Source: Chlamydoabsidia padenii | Lineage: Eukaryota; Mucoromycota; Mucoromycetes; Mucorales; Cunninghamellaceae | Assembly (NCBI GenBank): GCA_025330725.1 | Contig: JAIWND010000034.1 | Location: 62,001-126,000, forward strand | DNA length: 64,000 nt | Reading direction: 5' to 3' | Part shown: piece after piece, positions 1 through 13,200 of the stretch | Layout: the number at the start of each line of letters is the position of its first letter | How positions within the stretch are numbered: position 1 is the stretch's first letter | Notes under the pieces: generated by a model | What the model was told of the DNA's origin: nothing | The model's input: only the letters and a program-made list of their open reading frames with translations | The model's database searches: none | Made by a program: the position numbers and the translations under genes

Positions 1-22
1 CTCTCTCTCTCTCTCTCCTTAG

Positions 23-998
23 GACGAAGAAAAGTGACAATCCAAAACATCAATCGTATGTATAAACATGGTGAACCTATCTCTATGATGACAGCTCAAG
101 ATTATCCTTCTGGTTTAATGGTGGATCGATCTGGTATTGACATTTGTCTGGTGGGTGACTCATTGGCAATGGTGGCTTTAGGTTATGACTCGACCAATCC
201 TTTGACTGTTGAAGTAAGTATTCTCTTCTCTTTTTCTTTGATTGAAAACACCACTAATATTTGAATCTTTTTATATATTAGGAAATGCTTCATCACTGTC
301 GAGCGGTGGCCAGAGGTAGTAAGGCATCTTTCCTTGTCGCTGATCTCCCCTATGGAAGCTACGAAGTTGGACCTGAAGAAGCAGTGCGTACTTCTCTACG
401 ATTCTTGAAAGAAGGTAACATGGAGGCGGTCAAATTGGAAGGTGGTAAAGAAATGGCGGAAACGATCCGACGGATCACGTCGGTGGGTGTCCCCGTGATG
501 GCACATATTGGATTAACACCTCAACGACAGTCAGCATTGGGTGGATTCCGAGTTCAAGGGAAGACGGCTAAACAAGCGCTGGGATTGGTCGAAGATGCTT
601 TGGCTGTACAAGAAGCGGGTGCGTTTGCCGTGGTGCTGGAAGCCATGCCGGCCCCTATTGCCGATCATATCACTCAACAATTGTCTGTCCCCACTATCGG
701 TATCGGCGCAGGTGTCCAATGCTCAGGTCAGGTCTTGGTGCTCAATGATGCGCTTGGTCTATTCGATCGCTTTGTCCCCAAATTCACCAAACAGTATGCA
801 AACCTCAACCAGATCATGACCAATGCTTTGCAACAGTACCATATCGATGTCAAGACGAAGCAATTCCCGGCACCACAGAACACTTATCCTATTGACCAGG
901 CACAACTGGAATTGTTTTGGCACGCCGTTAATAAGGACAAACAACAAGAGGAAGCTCGTTTGCAACAAGAAAAACTCGCTAGTGGCCATCTTGGTTAA
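23..998 (+). CDS. panB/ECM31: Ketopantoate hydroxymethyltransferase, 5' end missing
   Basis: Transfers a hydroxymethyl group from methylene-THF to 2-ketoisovalerate in pantothenate/CoA synthesis. Exons 23-213 and 282-998 joined by a 68-nt GT-AG intron. The protein shows the KPHMT TIM barrel: MTAQDYPSG near the start, the metal-binding LVGDSLAMV, the DLPYGSYE loop, KLEGG, HIGLTPQ and IGIGAG. The C-terminus is complete (TAA at 996-998). The exon starts right after a CT-rich acceptor (AG at 21-22), so the first, probably mitochondrial-targeting, exon lies outside the window; some 20-40 residues are missing. Family identity is certain; the symbol is the fungal orthologue name (ECM31) and is inferred. 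Confidence 0.93.
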
Positions 999-1523
999 TT
1001 CTCTTAGTATAGTGTATTGTATTATTCATCTGAACCTTATTTTTTATTCCTTGGATCCTCTTCCCCTTACCCCCCTTTTACCCTTATCCTCATTTATACT
1101 TCTTTTTAAATAATAAAACTGATCAATTGTGTATGCTTTATACATGTCTTTTTTCTTATAATGGAGTCCGGACCCATCATGCATGATTTTGACAGGTAAA
1201 CTTTTTAAAATACCGATTTTAAAATCCCGCTAGATTTTTTTTTTTTCCTTTGATATCTTATCATCAACTGTTTTGTGGTATGTTTGTTTGTGTATCATAA
1301 AAGAACAAGTCAATGGTCCAATTTGAGCTGTGTAGCCATCTTCATCATCTGAAGAAGGGGAGGAATCGTTAGTGTGGGTGTGGGGGTGTTTTTTATTTTT
1401 AGATTTGAGTGACCGCCTTTCCTAGAGCAGCCTTGCATTATTTACTTCACAAATTTCCCTGGTTCTACTCCGCTCTTTCTTTCTATTTTATTATACCATT
1501 CAACAAACATCGACAAAAGAAGA
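999..1523. other. Intergenic, ECM31 3' flank and IF-3 promoter
   Basis: No coding signal. Holds AT-rich 3' UTR with an AATAAA-like signal near 1110, a TGCATGA palindrome-containing stretch near 1180, the AAATCCCGC element at 1222-1230 followed by a T-tract, and CT-rich sequence before the IF-3 start codon. Confidence 0.7.
1222..1230 (+). promoter_or_regulatory. AAATCCCGC element upstream of IF-3
   Basis: Copy of the recurrent element, about 300 bp before the IF-3 ATG, in the same orientation as the gene and followed by a T-tract, as at several other copies. Function unknown. Confidence 0.4.
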
Positions 1524-2345
1524 ATGCAACACTCGGTTATTCGATCAGTATGGGGATGTACTAGATTGGGTATGTTACGACGTGGATCAATGGCGTCAAC
1601 AAGTGAATACAGCACTGCTCATCTTTTCCGACCGGGACCCAGTAAACTAGCAACGAACAATAAAAACAAGACACAATTATCTAATGAAGAACACCTACAA
1701 GCTTTTAAGGAAATCCTCAATCGTGAATTTGCTAAATCCAAAAATGAAACCACCAAAACCAAAACCAAAAAGCCTTTTTTATCATCAGCCTTAGGGAAAA
1801 CCACCACCAACAACACTACAGGAGAAGCACCAGCCGTCAAACTCGGACGACCTCGACGAGACGAAGAAATCACCAGCCGATGGATCACGTTTGTCGACAA
1901 TGAAGGACAAGTGCATCAACGCCAACGGCTGGACAGTGTGTTACAAGACTTTGATCGGTCGGTTTACTTTTTGGTCGAGGTGGATCCGGTATCTCGCCCC
2001 CCTGTCTGTCGCCTGTTTGAAAAGAAGCAGTTGTTTGAGAAGCAAAAAGCCAGCAAGAAGAAGAAGACGACCGGGCCTGATCAGGTGACGAAGGAAATTG
2101 TGTTTGGTTGGAATGTCAGTCCGCATGATATGGGCCATAAACTCGACAAGGCAATGCAATTCTTGGAAAAGGGCAACAAGGTCAAGGTCGACATTGTTTT
2201 TAAAAAGGGTCAAAACCGGGTGGATAAGGAAACTCAACAACAGGTGATTGGTCAAGTCAAGATGCAATTGAATGAATATAAACTAGTCAAGGCACCTACT
2301 ATGTCTGGATCAAACTGTAGTATGATGTTTGAACAAAAGAAATAG
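1524..2345 (+). CDS. Mitochondrial translation initiation factor IF-3
   Basis: Single-exon 273-residue protein. The N-terminus (MQHSVIRSVWGCTRLG...) is basic, rich in R/S and lacks acidic residues, as in a mitochondrial presequence. After a K/T-rich linker, residues ~115-270 show both IF-3 domains: the N-terminal VDNEGQVHQRQRL segment and the C-terminal region with KEIVFGWNVSPHD, HKLDKAMQFLEKGNKVKVDI and a final MSGSN motif. In the family this protein keeps the mitoribosomal subunits apart and proofreads start-codon pairing. The ATG at 1524 is the first in frame after a CT-rich leader. No introns, unlike nearly all neighbours. Identity from domain pattern; high confidence. Confidence 0.9.
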   Translation: MQHSVIRSVWGCTRLGMLRRGSMASTSEYSTAHLFRPGPSKLATNNKNKTQLSNEEHLQAFKEILNREFAKSKNETTKTKTKKPFLSSALGKTTTNNTTGEAPAVKLGRPRRDEEITSRWITFVDNEGQVHQRQRLDSVLQDFDRSVYFLVEVDPVSRPPVCRLFEKKQLFEKQKASKKKKTTGPDQVTKEIVFGWNVSPHDMGHKLDKAMQFLEKGNKVKVDIVFKKGQNRVDKETQQQVIGQVKMQLNEYKLVKAPTMSGSNCSMMFEQKK

Positions 2346-2534
2346 ATCAATTTAGTATAGAACATAGAATATCTTTTTTTTTTTTTTTTATCAATAAAAA
2401 AAAAATTAACCAATAAACGTCAAAATGGATCAATCATTCTCAGGGAATCTGTATTTTATATTGTGTGGAATGTATTATATGAGAAAGGTAGATAATGTAT
2501 TAATGTCTTTTTCTTTCCGATTCACTTGTATAGT

Positions 2535-5437
2535 ATGTCCTCTTATACTGATTTTTCGAAATCATCCTTTGTCGATCCAATCTATCTAGCACCACTAACC
2601 GTTGTGTTTTACACTACTTCATCGATTTCTTTGGCAGCCAATCTTATCGTGTGTCTATTCCATGGTTGTATGACTTTATACCAAATAGCGGAGCTTAATA
2701 GAGTGTCACTACGACTGATTGTTTTGGCATGTGCATGTGGTATGGTTCTTGCCGTATTCCGTTTCGCCATGCTTATCCCCGCTGATACTGTCTCTTGCTC
2801 GGTGGGTACATTTTTTGTGACATGTACAGAGATTGCTGCCCCTTTTAGTTTATCCATGGTGGGCGTTCATGCGGTTTGTGTGCTGGTTTTAAATGTTAAT
2901 GATCCTCGGAAACTCGAGAAATACTACTACATGCTTGTTCTAATCTATAGTATAGTCGTGGCTGTCGTGGCTGTTTCTAGTAGTCCCGAAAACTATCCTG
3001 AAAAGTATCCATGCTGGTAATAGTCTATCAGGGTCCACTTTTTTTGTTTTTTGGACTTACTAACGGGCGGTGTTTTAAAATAGGATACGCTATTACTTCG
3101 GAAAAAAAGATCTACAAAGATTCAACTGGGTATGTAAAGGAGGGAGACTCTTGGGTTCCAGTGTTTAACATACTTTGATCTATAGATATGGTACTATGTG
3201 TTTCTTTTACTTCCTATTGTATTATCTTTTCTATGTTCTTTAATTCTCCTGATACGATACAAATTGGAACGATACAACTTTGCGACAACTTCAGTACGCT
3301 ATACTCAAAACAACAACCCTTTTTTACTACCTGCAGTATCAAGTCAATATAGCAGTATTGATCCCATTAAAACCTTCCGGGACGTCATTATTCGTTCCAC
3401 GTTTTATGCCCTGAGTAAGTTCTTTGGGCATGGCGGCATGAACTATTGAAAAGTATTTTCAAATTCCGACATTTACGTTTCTTTTCTTTTTCATTCTAGT
3501 CCCTCTGATTTCCAAAATTTTAACCTTTGTCAATGGTTTCTCCAACATTGAAGGTTATACTTTGGGCTATCATGCACTGGTGGCCGCAGGAGTGGTTACG
3601 ACTCTACAAGGTAAAGAGGCTGTGAAGGTAAAAGAAAAACAAAGAATGTGGGAAACAAAAAAGGGCATCTCTACAAAACACAAATAATTCATACACACTC
3701 ACTTATCTCATCCTCTTGTGTTTTATAGGCTTTCTTGTCAGTATTCTTTACTTTAGTGACCCGGTGGTGGTATATACTATTGGACGATTCTGGCGCTTTT
3801 TACGAAGGGTATATGTGGACGAATACGACCTGCCATCAATCAAGCCAGTCGAATCGTCACCACATCCTTCACCTATTGACAACATGATGATAAGCCGTTA
3901 CAATCAAGATGATACTTGGATGGGTGACGAAGCTCAGGATGCAACTATTCATTTGTCTCGTGTGAATCATGATATGATTGCTCAAGACACTCTGGAAGAC
4001 AGGACCAACAGGAATCACCATCAGAATCAACTCAATCAACAACACCGGTCGCTACTTCTCTGTTATCGCCATCAACACTCTCGGGATCCTTATCGTTGGC
4101 GGAGTTTGGCCATGACAATGCACTGGTTTTTGACAAAGGTATGTCGTCTTCAGCCTCATTCGTCCATTGAATCAACCTCCACATTATCTTACAACTCTCA
4201 AACTATCACTCTCGCACTAGCAACTCCAAGTAACAGCATACCTTTGGTAATGGATGATAATGATGATGAACAAAACAACAATGGGATGGCACATGATGGA
4301 AAGGACGACAATAGCAATGGATCTATGACAAGGGACACCAAGAAAAAGTTGTCTACCGTGCAATTCAAACCTCCTTCAGCATCAGAACACAGTCAGAAAA
4401 GAAAAAAGCACAGTATATTACCAGCAACATCATCACCTATTAATACCGATGATCAGCAATACCTAGCACCATTGAATACATATACATTACACTTCACAAA
4501 TCATTTTTCAACTGGATCATTACCACTCTCCTCAATCTCACCACCAATGCAATGGGACTCACCCGGTCATCCAGCAGTACCATCAGATAGTCCGACCTCA
4601 TCATCTTTTAGACTTTCACGACAATCAAAGAAGAAGAAACTACGACATGCAATGCTACAACAAAACAAGGGGTCAAAAGCAACTGTACTATCAATACCAC
4701 AGCCATTATTACTTACAACAACAGCAGCAGTAACATCATCAGACTATTCACCGACGTCATCAATATCATCAACATCAATATCATCATCACTATCACCATC
4801 TATGATATCTTCAACATCAAGACGACCATCGCCTTTGACACATGTACCTGGACAAATGGTGGAAGAAGACATTGATCGACTCTCATTACTATCTTGGACT
4901 CATTCCATCGAATCACCAAGTAATAATGGTTACGAACCACTCACCGCGCCACCTTGGTATTACCATCGACGACGACTAGCTGCGCAATCGACAAGCAATG
5001 AAGAAGAAGAAAAAGATCTACCTACATTGTCCATCACCTTGCCTGACCAACTGCCTGACGATAATAATAATAATATTAATAGTGACGACGACAACAATAA
5101 CAATAATAATAATAATAATGATAATGGCAGTGACAATGACAATGACAACAACACGATGCAATCATCAGCTACTGCCTCTCCTTGGCTGACATCTCAATCG
5201 CATGGGGTCGAGATGGATTCATCTGTTATCCGATCGTTAATGGATTGGGGAGGACCTACCAACACCCGCACCGATCAACTGCTTGTGGAATCTGATGGCA
5301 TCGAAAATGGCTGGACAACGCTTATACACATCCGACATGCTTGGGAACAAAATAGTAATAGTGGTTATAGAAAATTGCATTTTGTGGAACATTGGGTCAA
5401 GGATTACCTTGGATCTCGTTGGTTTGTTTTTGAATAA
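2535..5437 (+). CDS. Seven-transmembrane receptor-like protein with long cytoplasmic tail
   Basis: Exons 2535-3016, 3084-3129, 3186-3414, 3500-3610 and 3729-5437 give 858 residues. Hydrophobic segments fall at about residues 17-43, 52-77, 90-120, 130-150, 178-200, 245-265 and 273-298: seven, the GPCR topology, with a C-x-C-rich loop before helix 5. This suggests a Git3/cAMP-receptor-like fungal GPCR, but I see no diagnostic family motif. From residue ~305 a tail of ~550 residues is low complexity, rich in S, T, N, D and Q, including runs of Asn/Asp near 5060-5150. It keeps an open frame throughout, so it is probably real. The receptor role is inference from topology; ligand unknown. ATG 2535 chosen over an upstream non-ATG extension; an upstream intron ending at 2533 is possible. 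Confidence 0.75.
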
Positions 5438-5758
5438 AATAGAAACTTTATTGTGTCACCCTTTGTGTTTGGTCTGATTGGTGCGATTTATATATAGCAG
5501 AGGGGAGGGTACTAAAAATGATGTAATGATGTGAGGTGTTGTATAATAGGCATATCAAAGATGATCCTTTCCAAATCAACGGATCACCTCCTTTGACAAA
5601 AAAAAAACAAGTGTTTTTGGCGGGATAACTGTTTTTTCTTTATTACAAGAGATAAAATATGATTGGTGTATGTAGAAGGGGGTATATATTAAAGAAGGAG
5701 AAGTGGAATATAACACGAGTGTAATAAATCTATATACAGGGCCCCCCTTTAACAGTGG
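5438..5758. other. Convergent intergenic region
   Basis: AT-rich 3' flanks of the convergent receptor and Ecl1-like genes. Contains a GGCGGGATA variant of the recurrent element near 5620. No gene seen. Confidence 0.6.
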
Positions 5759-6310
5759 TCAATAAATTGGGCGGTAATTTGACATGTAGGGTCGGCTGAG
5801 AGCAGTAGTAGGTGTTGATGTTCCCATGAGTAAGAGAGAGGGTATACAAGATGATTTTTTATTGTTGTTGATTGTTGATAGTGTTGGTGGTAGGCTGAGT
5901 AGTGACAGTGTATGGGAAGTTTCAAAAGCTGATAGAGATGGTGATGTTTGACAGCTTGAATGAGTAGTAGATAATGTGGGTGGTGTATGAATGGAGTCTC
6001 GGGTGGAACAAGTCGAGGAGATGGATCGGGTTCGTTTTGGCATGACTGATGAGTCTATTACTGTAGGTTGCTTGGCATAAGGTCGAGGAAAGTCGACGAA
6101 TTCAGGGTAAGTGTAGCCAAGTAATGGGTGGTTTCGTAAAGCATCGGCACGTAAACATTGTTCACTACAATATAGGGATTCCTAGTTGATATAAAAAAAA
6201 AAGGACATTAGAATTATCAGGGTCTTGTTGTTTCAATGAGGGTCCTGTAATCTTACCGAGTAATGACTAATGACATTATCACAATGAGTACACCAAAAGA
6301 GATCGCTCAT
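5759..6310 (-). CDS. Ecl1-type small zinc-binding protein
   Basis: Two exons on the minus strand, 6310-6257 and 6181-5759, give 158 residues. The N-terminus shows two cysteine pairs, FWCTHCDN and LYCSEQCLRADAL, followed by GYTYPEF. This CxxC-x(~15)-YCSxxC layout matches the Ecl1 family (S. pombe Ecl1/2/3, linked to chronological lifespan, zinc and sulfur limitation response). The remaining ~100 residues are S/T-rich with no fold visible. The CxxC pairs are interrupted by the intron. Weak alternatives are a DUF-type zinc ribbon or the FCS-like finger family. Regulation may involve the reverse-strand CGGGATTT element 107 bp upstream. Function is inferred from family only. Confidence 0.7.
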
Positions 6311-6865
6311 GATTGATAAAGCATAGATCAATAAAAAAGAAGTTTCAAACAAGAAGAAGGGAGAAAGAGAGGGGGACAGAAAAGAAAGATAAAAAAGCAA
6401 TTTAAAAAATGGGGATCGGGATTTCAAAGAGAGAGAGAGAAAGAGCGACTTTTTATGCCCTGTTCACCAATCAGAATAACGACCTTATTCCCTGACCGTG
6501 CGTTCTTCACACCACTTTCCTAGTTAAGAAGTCTGATAACCGGCAGCATTCACTTTATTAATAACAACGGGTCAAAAGCATAAGATCGGTCTTTTATTGG
6601 ATCAATCCATTTGCGCCCCCCTTTTTATTTCCTCTTTTCTGAGTGGTGATGCTAGAAGATAACCGATTTAGGAAATATTTGTAGGTCCCCTCATATCACT
6701 AAAATGTAGGATGATGCTTTTTTAACCAATGGACCGATCCAGCATATCGATAAATCTAAATATTGATTATCTTTTACCCGTGTTCACCTAAAAGATCATT
6801 CGTATTCAAGATGACAAAAAGGCAGCATTTTATTACAAGATCAATTTATTATACTATGTTCTAAT
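6311..6865. other. Intergenic: Ecl1-like promoter and RBBP4-like 3' flank
   Basis: No coding signal. GA-rich leader next to the Ecl1-like start, CGGGATTTCAAA at 6417-6428, then AT-rich sequence to the RBBP4-like stop codon. Confidence 0.6.
6417..6428 (-). promoter_or_regulatory. CGGGATTT element upstream of the Ecl1-like gene
   Basis: Reads TTTGAAATCCCG in the direction of the minus-strand gene, 107 bp before its ATG. One of only three copies on this strand. Confidence 0.4.
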
Positions 6866-8818
<1,953 letters not shown>

Positions 8819-9240
8819 CAAAATAATTGTTCGGGTAAAGAAGAAGGAAAAAAAAAGAAAATCGAAAACATTCCCGCGTTTTTGACAAATGGATTATTCA
8901 AATTCCGCAAGATGGGGTTGGTTTCAGGGCTCATATTAAAGCAAATTCATAGATCACAAAGCACAAATTACTTTGTTGAGTATGTCGAAGAAATCATCAG
9001 TACATATAGATAATATATAAGACAACTTACTTTCAGATACACATACACCTACCCCATCAAGTTCATCCCGATCATGAATGAGAGAACTTTAATCTCCTTG
9101 AACGCAATGAACATGTGAACTTGATCATGAAGAAGATATAACAAAAGATTATATACCGCCTCCTACACTGTAATATAAAAGTATATGCCATTTCTATTAC
9201 TCTAAAGTCTCATTTGTGTGAAGCTTTGGATCCCATTGGG
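8819..9240. other. Upstream region of the RBBP4-like gene
   Basis: Holds TTCCCGCG near 8872 (E2F-like core) and TTCAAATTCCGC at 8897-8908, 79 bp before the ATG, a one-mismatch copy of the recurrent element. No gene seen. Confidence 0.5.
8897..8908 (+). promoter_or_regulatory. TTCAAATTCCGC element upstream of the RBBP4-like gene
   Basis: One mismatch from TTCAAATCCCGC, antisense to the gene, 79 bp before the ATG; an E2F-like TTCCCGCG lies 25 bp further up. Confidence 0.35.
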
Positions 9241-9248
9241 CAATTGAT

Positions 9249-9960
9249 TTCACATCCCGCTTCCCTCGCCTTGAATCTTAAGAGAGCTCTATTGTCTCAA
9301 TGAACAAGTGATGCTAATGACAAAAGTGACCATGTGCATTCCTTAGCCTATTTCCAACAAACTTTACATAATGGTCAATATACCAAGTCAACTGAATGGA
9401 GCAGCATAGCCTCAAGATTGTTTTACCCTGACTTTTCTAAATAAATAAAAAAGTGGCAGAATGAAAATTGACACTCAAGATAAAACTTAATTCAAATCCC
9501 GCTTACTCTCGCCTGGACTCTTGAGAGAGCTCTATTGTCTCCATGGACAAGTGGTGCTAATGACAAAATTGGCCATGTGCATTCCTTAGCCTATTTTCAA
9601 CAAAGTTTACATAATGACCAATGTACCAAGTCCATTGTGTAGAGCAGTATAGCCTCAAGTTCGTTTTACCCTGACTTTTGTAAAAAAAAAGTTGCAGAAT
9701 GAAACTGGCCACACAAGACAAAACTTATTTCAAAACCCGTTTACTCTCGCCTGGAATCTTAAGTGAGCTCTACTGGCTTAATGGACAAGTGATGCTCAAG
9801 ACAAAAGTGACCATGCATATCCCTTAGCCTATTTCCAACAAACTTTACATAATGACCAATGTACCAAGTCCACTGTGTAGAGCAGTATAGCCTCAAGATC
9901 GTTTTAACATGACTTAGATATATATATATATATATAAAAGGATGTAGAATGAGATTTGTG
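9249..9960. repeat. Three-copy tandem repeat, unit ~240 bp
   Basis: Copies start at about 9249, 9491 and 9729 (periods 242 and 238). Each begins with a form of the recurrent element (TTCACATCCCGC, TTCAAATCCCGC, TTCAAAACCCGT), then CTCTCGCCT, GAGCTCTA, ACAAGTG, GCATTCCTTAGCCTATTT, CAAACTTTACATAATG and ATAGCCTCAAG. Copies differ by scattered substitutions and small indels. No open frame is shared by the copies, so they are non-coding. Confidence 0.85.
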
Positions 9961-10262
9961 TGTTTTGATAGTGGATAGGATTTTTTGTTGGGAGTGCTCA
10001 TTTTCAAGCCTGGCTGGGGTTTAAATTACGTGATTCCTGGAGGAAGGGAAAGGCTCGTATCGTGTAAATCATGCAAGTGCATGCCACAATGCCCAAAGTT
10101 AGTTTCAAATTGTAAGTATATAAATCAACATGTTTATTAATTTAGAGATAATGACCATATCTATTTTTAACGAGGAGGTAGAATCTATGATTAGTATAAG
10201 TAAAAGTACACAGGGGAATGAATATAAGTAACAAAAGATAAACTACAAAGATATAATGGTAA
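9961..10262. other. Spacer before P4-ATPase 3' end
   Basis: AT-rich, no gene seen; 3' flank of the P4-ATPase gene. Confidence 0.5.
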
Positions 10263-13200
10263 TCAAACAAGATAAGACCGCCGGGTTTTCATCTTGATTC
10301 CATCTGTCAAGCCAGTTTCATCCGAAGGGAGTTCGTCTTGTTTCCGTCGAAGAACCAATTCAATTTCCCGGACAATGTCATTATCATAAGGATAGTATTG
10401 ATGGAGATAATAGGTCACAGCAACACGAGGTATAAAGGCGGTAACAATGGTTAGGAGTAATACAAGCCAATAAACACCGGTACCAAACAGACGAATGTGC
10501 CCGGCAAAGATAAATGCGTTGAATTGAGAGTACACACCAATAAAGAGATAGTAGACCAATATAGACGCCGTGATGATAAAAACTTGAATCCAAGTGTAGG
10601 CATACAAAGAGAAGGCGACATAAAAGTTGGCCACGCACACCGCGATCCCAGAGACAATCGTACCAATTTCATATACACCGTTTGCATCATGTCCACTTGG
10701 ATCAGTTCCCCCAGCCAATAGTAGCATATAAGGTAGGAAGAAGCACACAGCTGATTGATAGATAGAGTCAATAACCGCGAGCCAGAATTGCCACGTCTTG
10801 AAGGTGTCGTTCCTGAGTCCCATGCGATAAAGTTCCGGATACCGTAGTGTTGTTTCGCTGTCCATATCCTGATCCCATATCCCCAGAAAGGCAATCGGCA
10901 GTGAAGTGAATAATAAATAATACAGAGTGACCAGTGAATAATCAAACATTATCGTACCATTAAATCTATCAAAAAAAAAAAAAAAAGGAGCCAGACATTA
11001 GCCCATTATACATTCTGCCCAGTTCCCCTGTTTTTTTTTTCTTGTCTTACGTACTGGCAAAATAATTGATACCAGAATAGAATAAAGGTCCATACAATGT
11101 TCTTGACAAAGAAGCCACGTATCAATTCAGAAGTGCGGAGATAAGACCAACGGCCATGGACCAACAGTAATTTCCGAAGAAACCTGAATTGAGCAATTGC
11201 ATAATCAGACGCCATAACAGCTTGACGGCCTTCGACACCTGAGATACCAATTCCAACATTTGCCTCCTGGATCATGGACACATCATTAGCACCATCACCA
11301 ATAGCTAAAGTCATCACCTTTAACCCTTTCTTGACCATGTTCACCACTTGAGCCTTTTGTTTGGGACTGACTCGACAGCATATCACGCTTTTACATCGCA
11401 TACCAAGTGTCAACACCATTTCCTTCGTTTCGAGTTCCAATCCATACTTAAGTGTAGTACCATCAATCACAAGTGCCAGGTTGTCTTTTTCTTTGCCATT
11501 GCTTGATTCCGTTTTCTCCAGTGCCGCTACTAGTTGGTCCTTGGTTTCTTCACGTGTACTTGCCTTGAGCACAATCAGTTCCATTTCAGTAGTCAATAGA
11601 TTACATGCAAAGCCAATGTTGATCGCTGTTTCAGTCTTGTCACCCGTCAGCACCCAAAGTTTGATCCCAGATTTCGCCAGTTCACCAATGGTTTCCGGCA
11701 CCCCTTCTTGCAATCGATCTTCAATAGCAGTTCCACCAATTAGCAGCATGTCTTTTTCGATATCTTCGCTGACGGCATCCACACGTTCTTCTCGATTGAC
11801 AATACTAGCGCTTGCTTCTTGATAACGTCGTTGCCACAATCTATAGTCGTCAGCAGAGATAAACCGATACGCCAGACAGAGAGTGCGAAGGCCTTCGTTA
11901 GCATAACCTTCTAACTGTGCCGCGCATGTATCTTGTAGTTTAAGCTGTTCCGCCTCCAAAGCATCCTGGTCACCAAAGTCGGTGCATAATCGGTCGTAAA
12001 TCACCGAGTCGGCACCTTTACATAGTAGTACAATCTTGTTGCTGTCATGAGGCTTGATGATAACACTCATCCGTTTGCGTGTCGAGTTGAATTCCAATAT
12101 GTTGAGGATATCAAAAGATTTGCACTCACCCATGATTTTTGTATGGATTGTATTGGCTTCTCGCCCCAGAAAGACAAAGCCAAGATCACGCGCCGTTGCC
12201 ACCAGAGCTGCTTCATCGGGACTTTGTGCCTTGTATTCAATAAAGTCGGGGTTGTCGAGATCAGGTCGTTCAGCAATCACCGTATGACAAAGAGCCAAAG
12301 TCAAAAAGAAGTGTTTAATGATGTTTGCATGAGCATCATCTTTGGCAAGATCATCAAACAATCGAGGATCCACAAAAGTCGGGCAGGGTCCAATGTGAGG
12401 ATTGTTGTAAAGACTTGTCTGTTTGTCGAGCATTTCCTTTTGTAAATACACCAAGTTATCAGAGTCACTAGAAGCAGCATCCCCAATGTTTTGATTAGTG
12501 TCATGAGAGCCATCGTAGGAGCTACTTGTCGCACCATCTTCTTGATCCATATAATAATCCAGTATATCATCGTTTGTCTTTCCCGCTGTTTTCACCAGTC
12601 GTTTAGATGCTCCTATTTGCGCTTCCGTCTTTCCGAGACCATAAGAGACCCCATTGATTGTACATTTTCGATATTCCATCACATTTTGTGTCAAAGTTCC
12701 CGTCTTGTCAGTAAACACATATTCAATTTGGCCGAGGTCGTCAGAGATGTTCCAGGTTTTGGGAATGCATGGTGTATCAGTGTCTTCATGATAAAGATCG
12801 ATATCCACATGAATAAAATATGCCTAGTACCAAAACAAGAAATAATTAGTTTATTGACATGTCATCACAATAGTTTTTTTCACACACTTACAGCAACAGA
12901 TTTAACAAGTTCAACAGAGATATACAATGAGATAGGGACAATATTTTGATACAAGATTAGTGTGACCCTACATAACCAAAAAAAATAAAAATAAAAATAA
13001 AAAAAAAAAAGTGCATCATGTTAAGCAATTTATCTTCTTGCTTCATTTCCTTGCTTTCCTACATACCAAAATGTGACGAATCCAGACCAAGCACCACTAG
13101 TGCCTTCAATGTTATAATTAAACCATCTTGATGATCCCTTGGCATTAAATTGGATACTGTCAATGATTGAGCTTACAATGCATAATACTGCCAAAATGAC

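Noticed and set aside
4960..5154. Leu/Ser-rich reverse-strand frame
   Set aside because: Antisense shadow of the Asn/Asp repeat in the receptor-like tail.
12047..12949. Several plus-strand frames of 77-152 codons
   Set aside because: Antisense to certain P4-ATPase exons.
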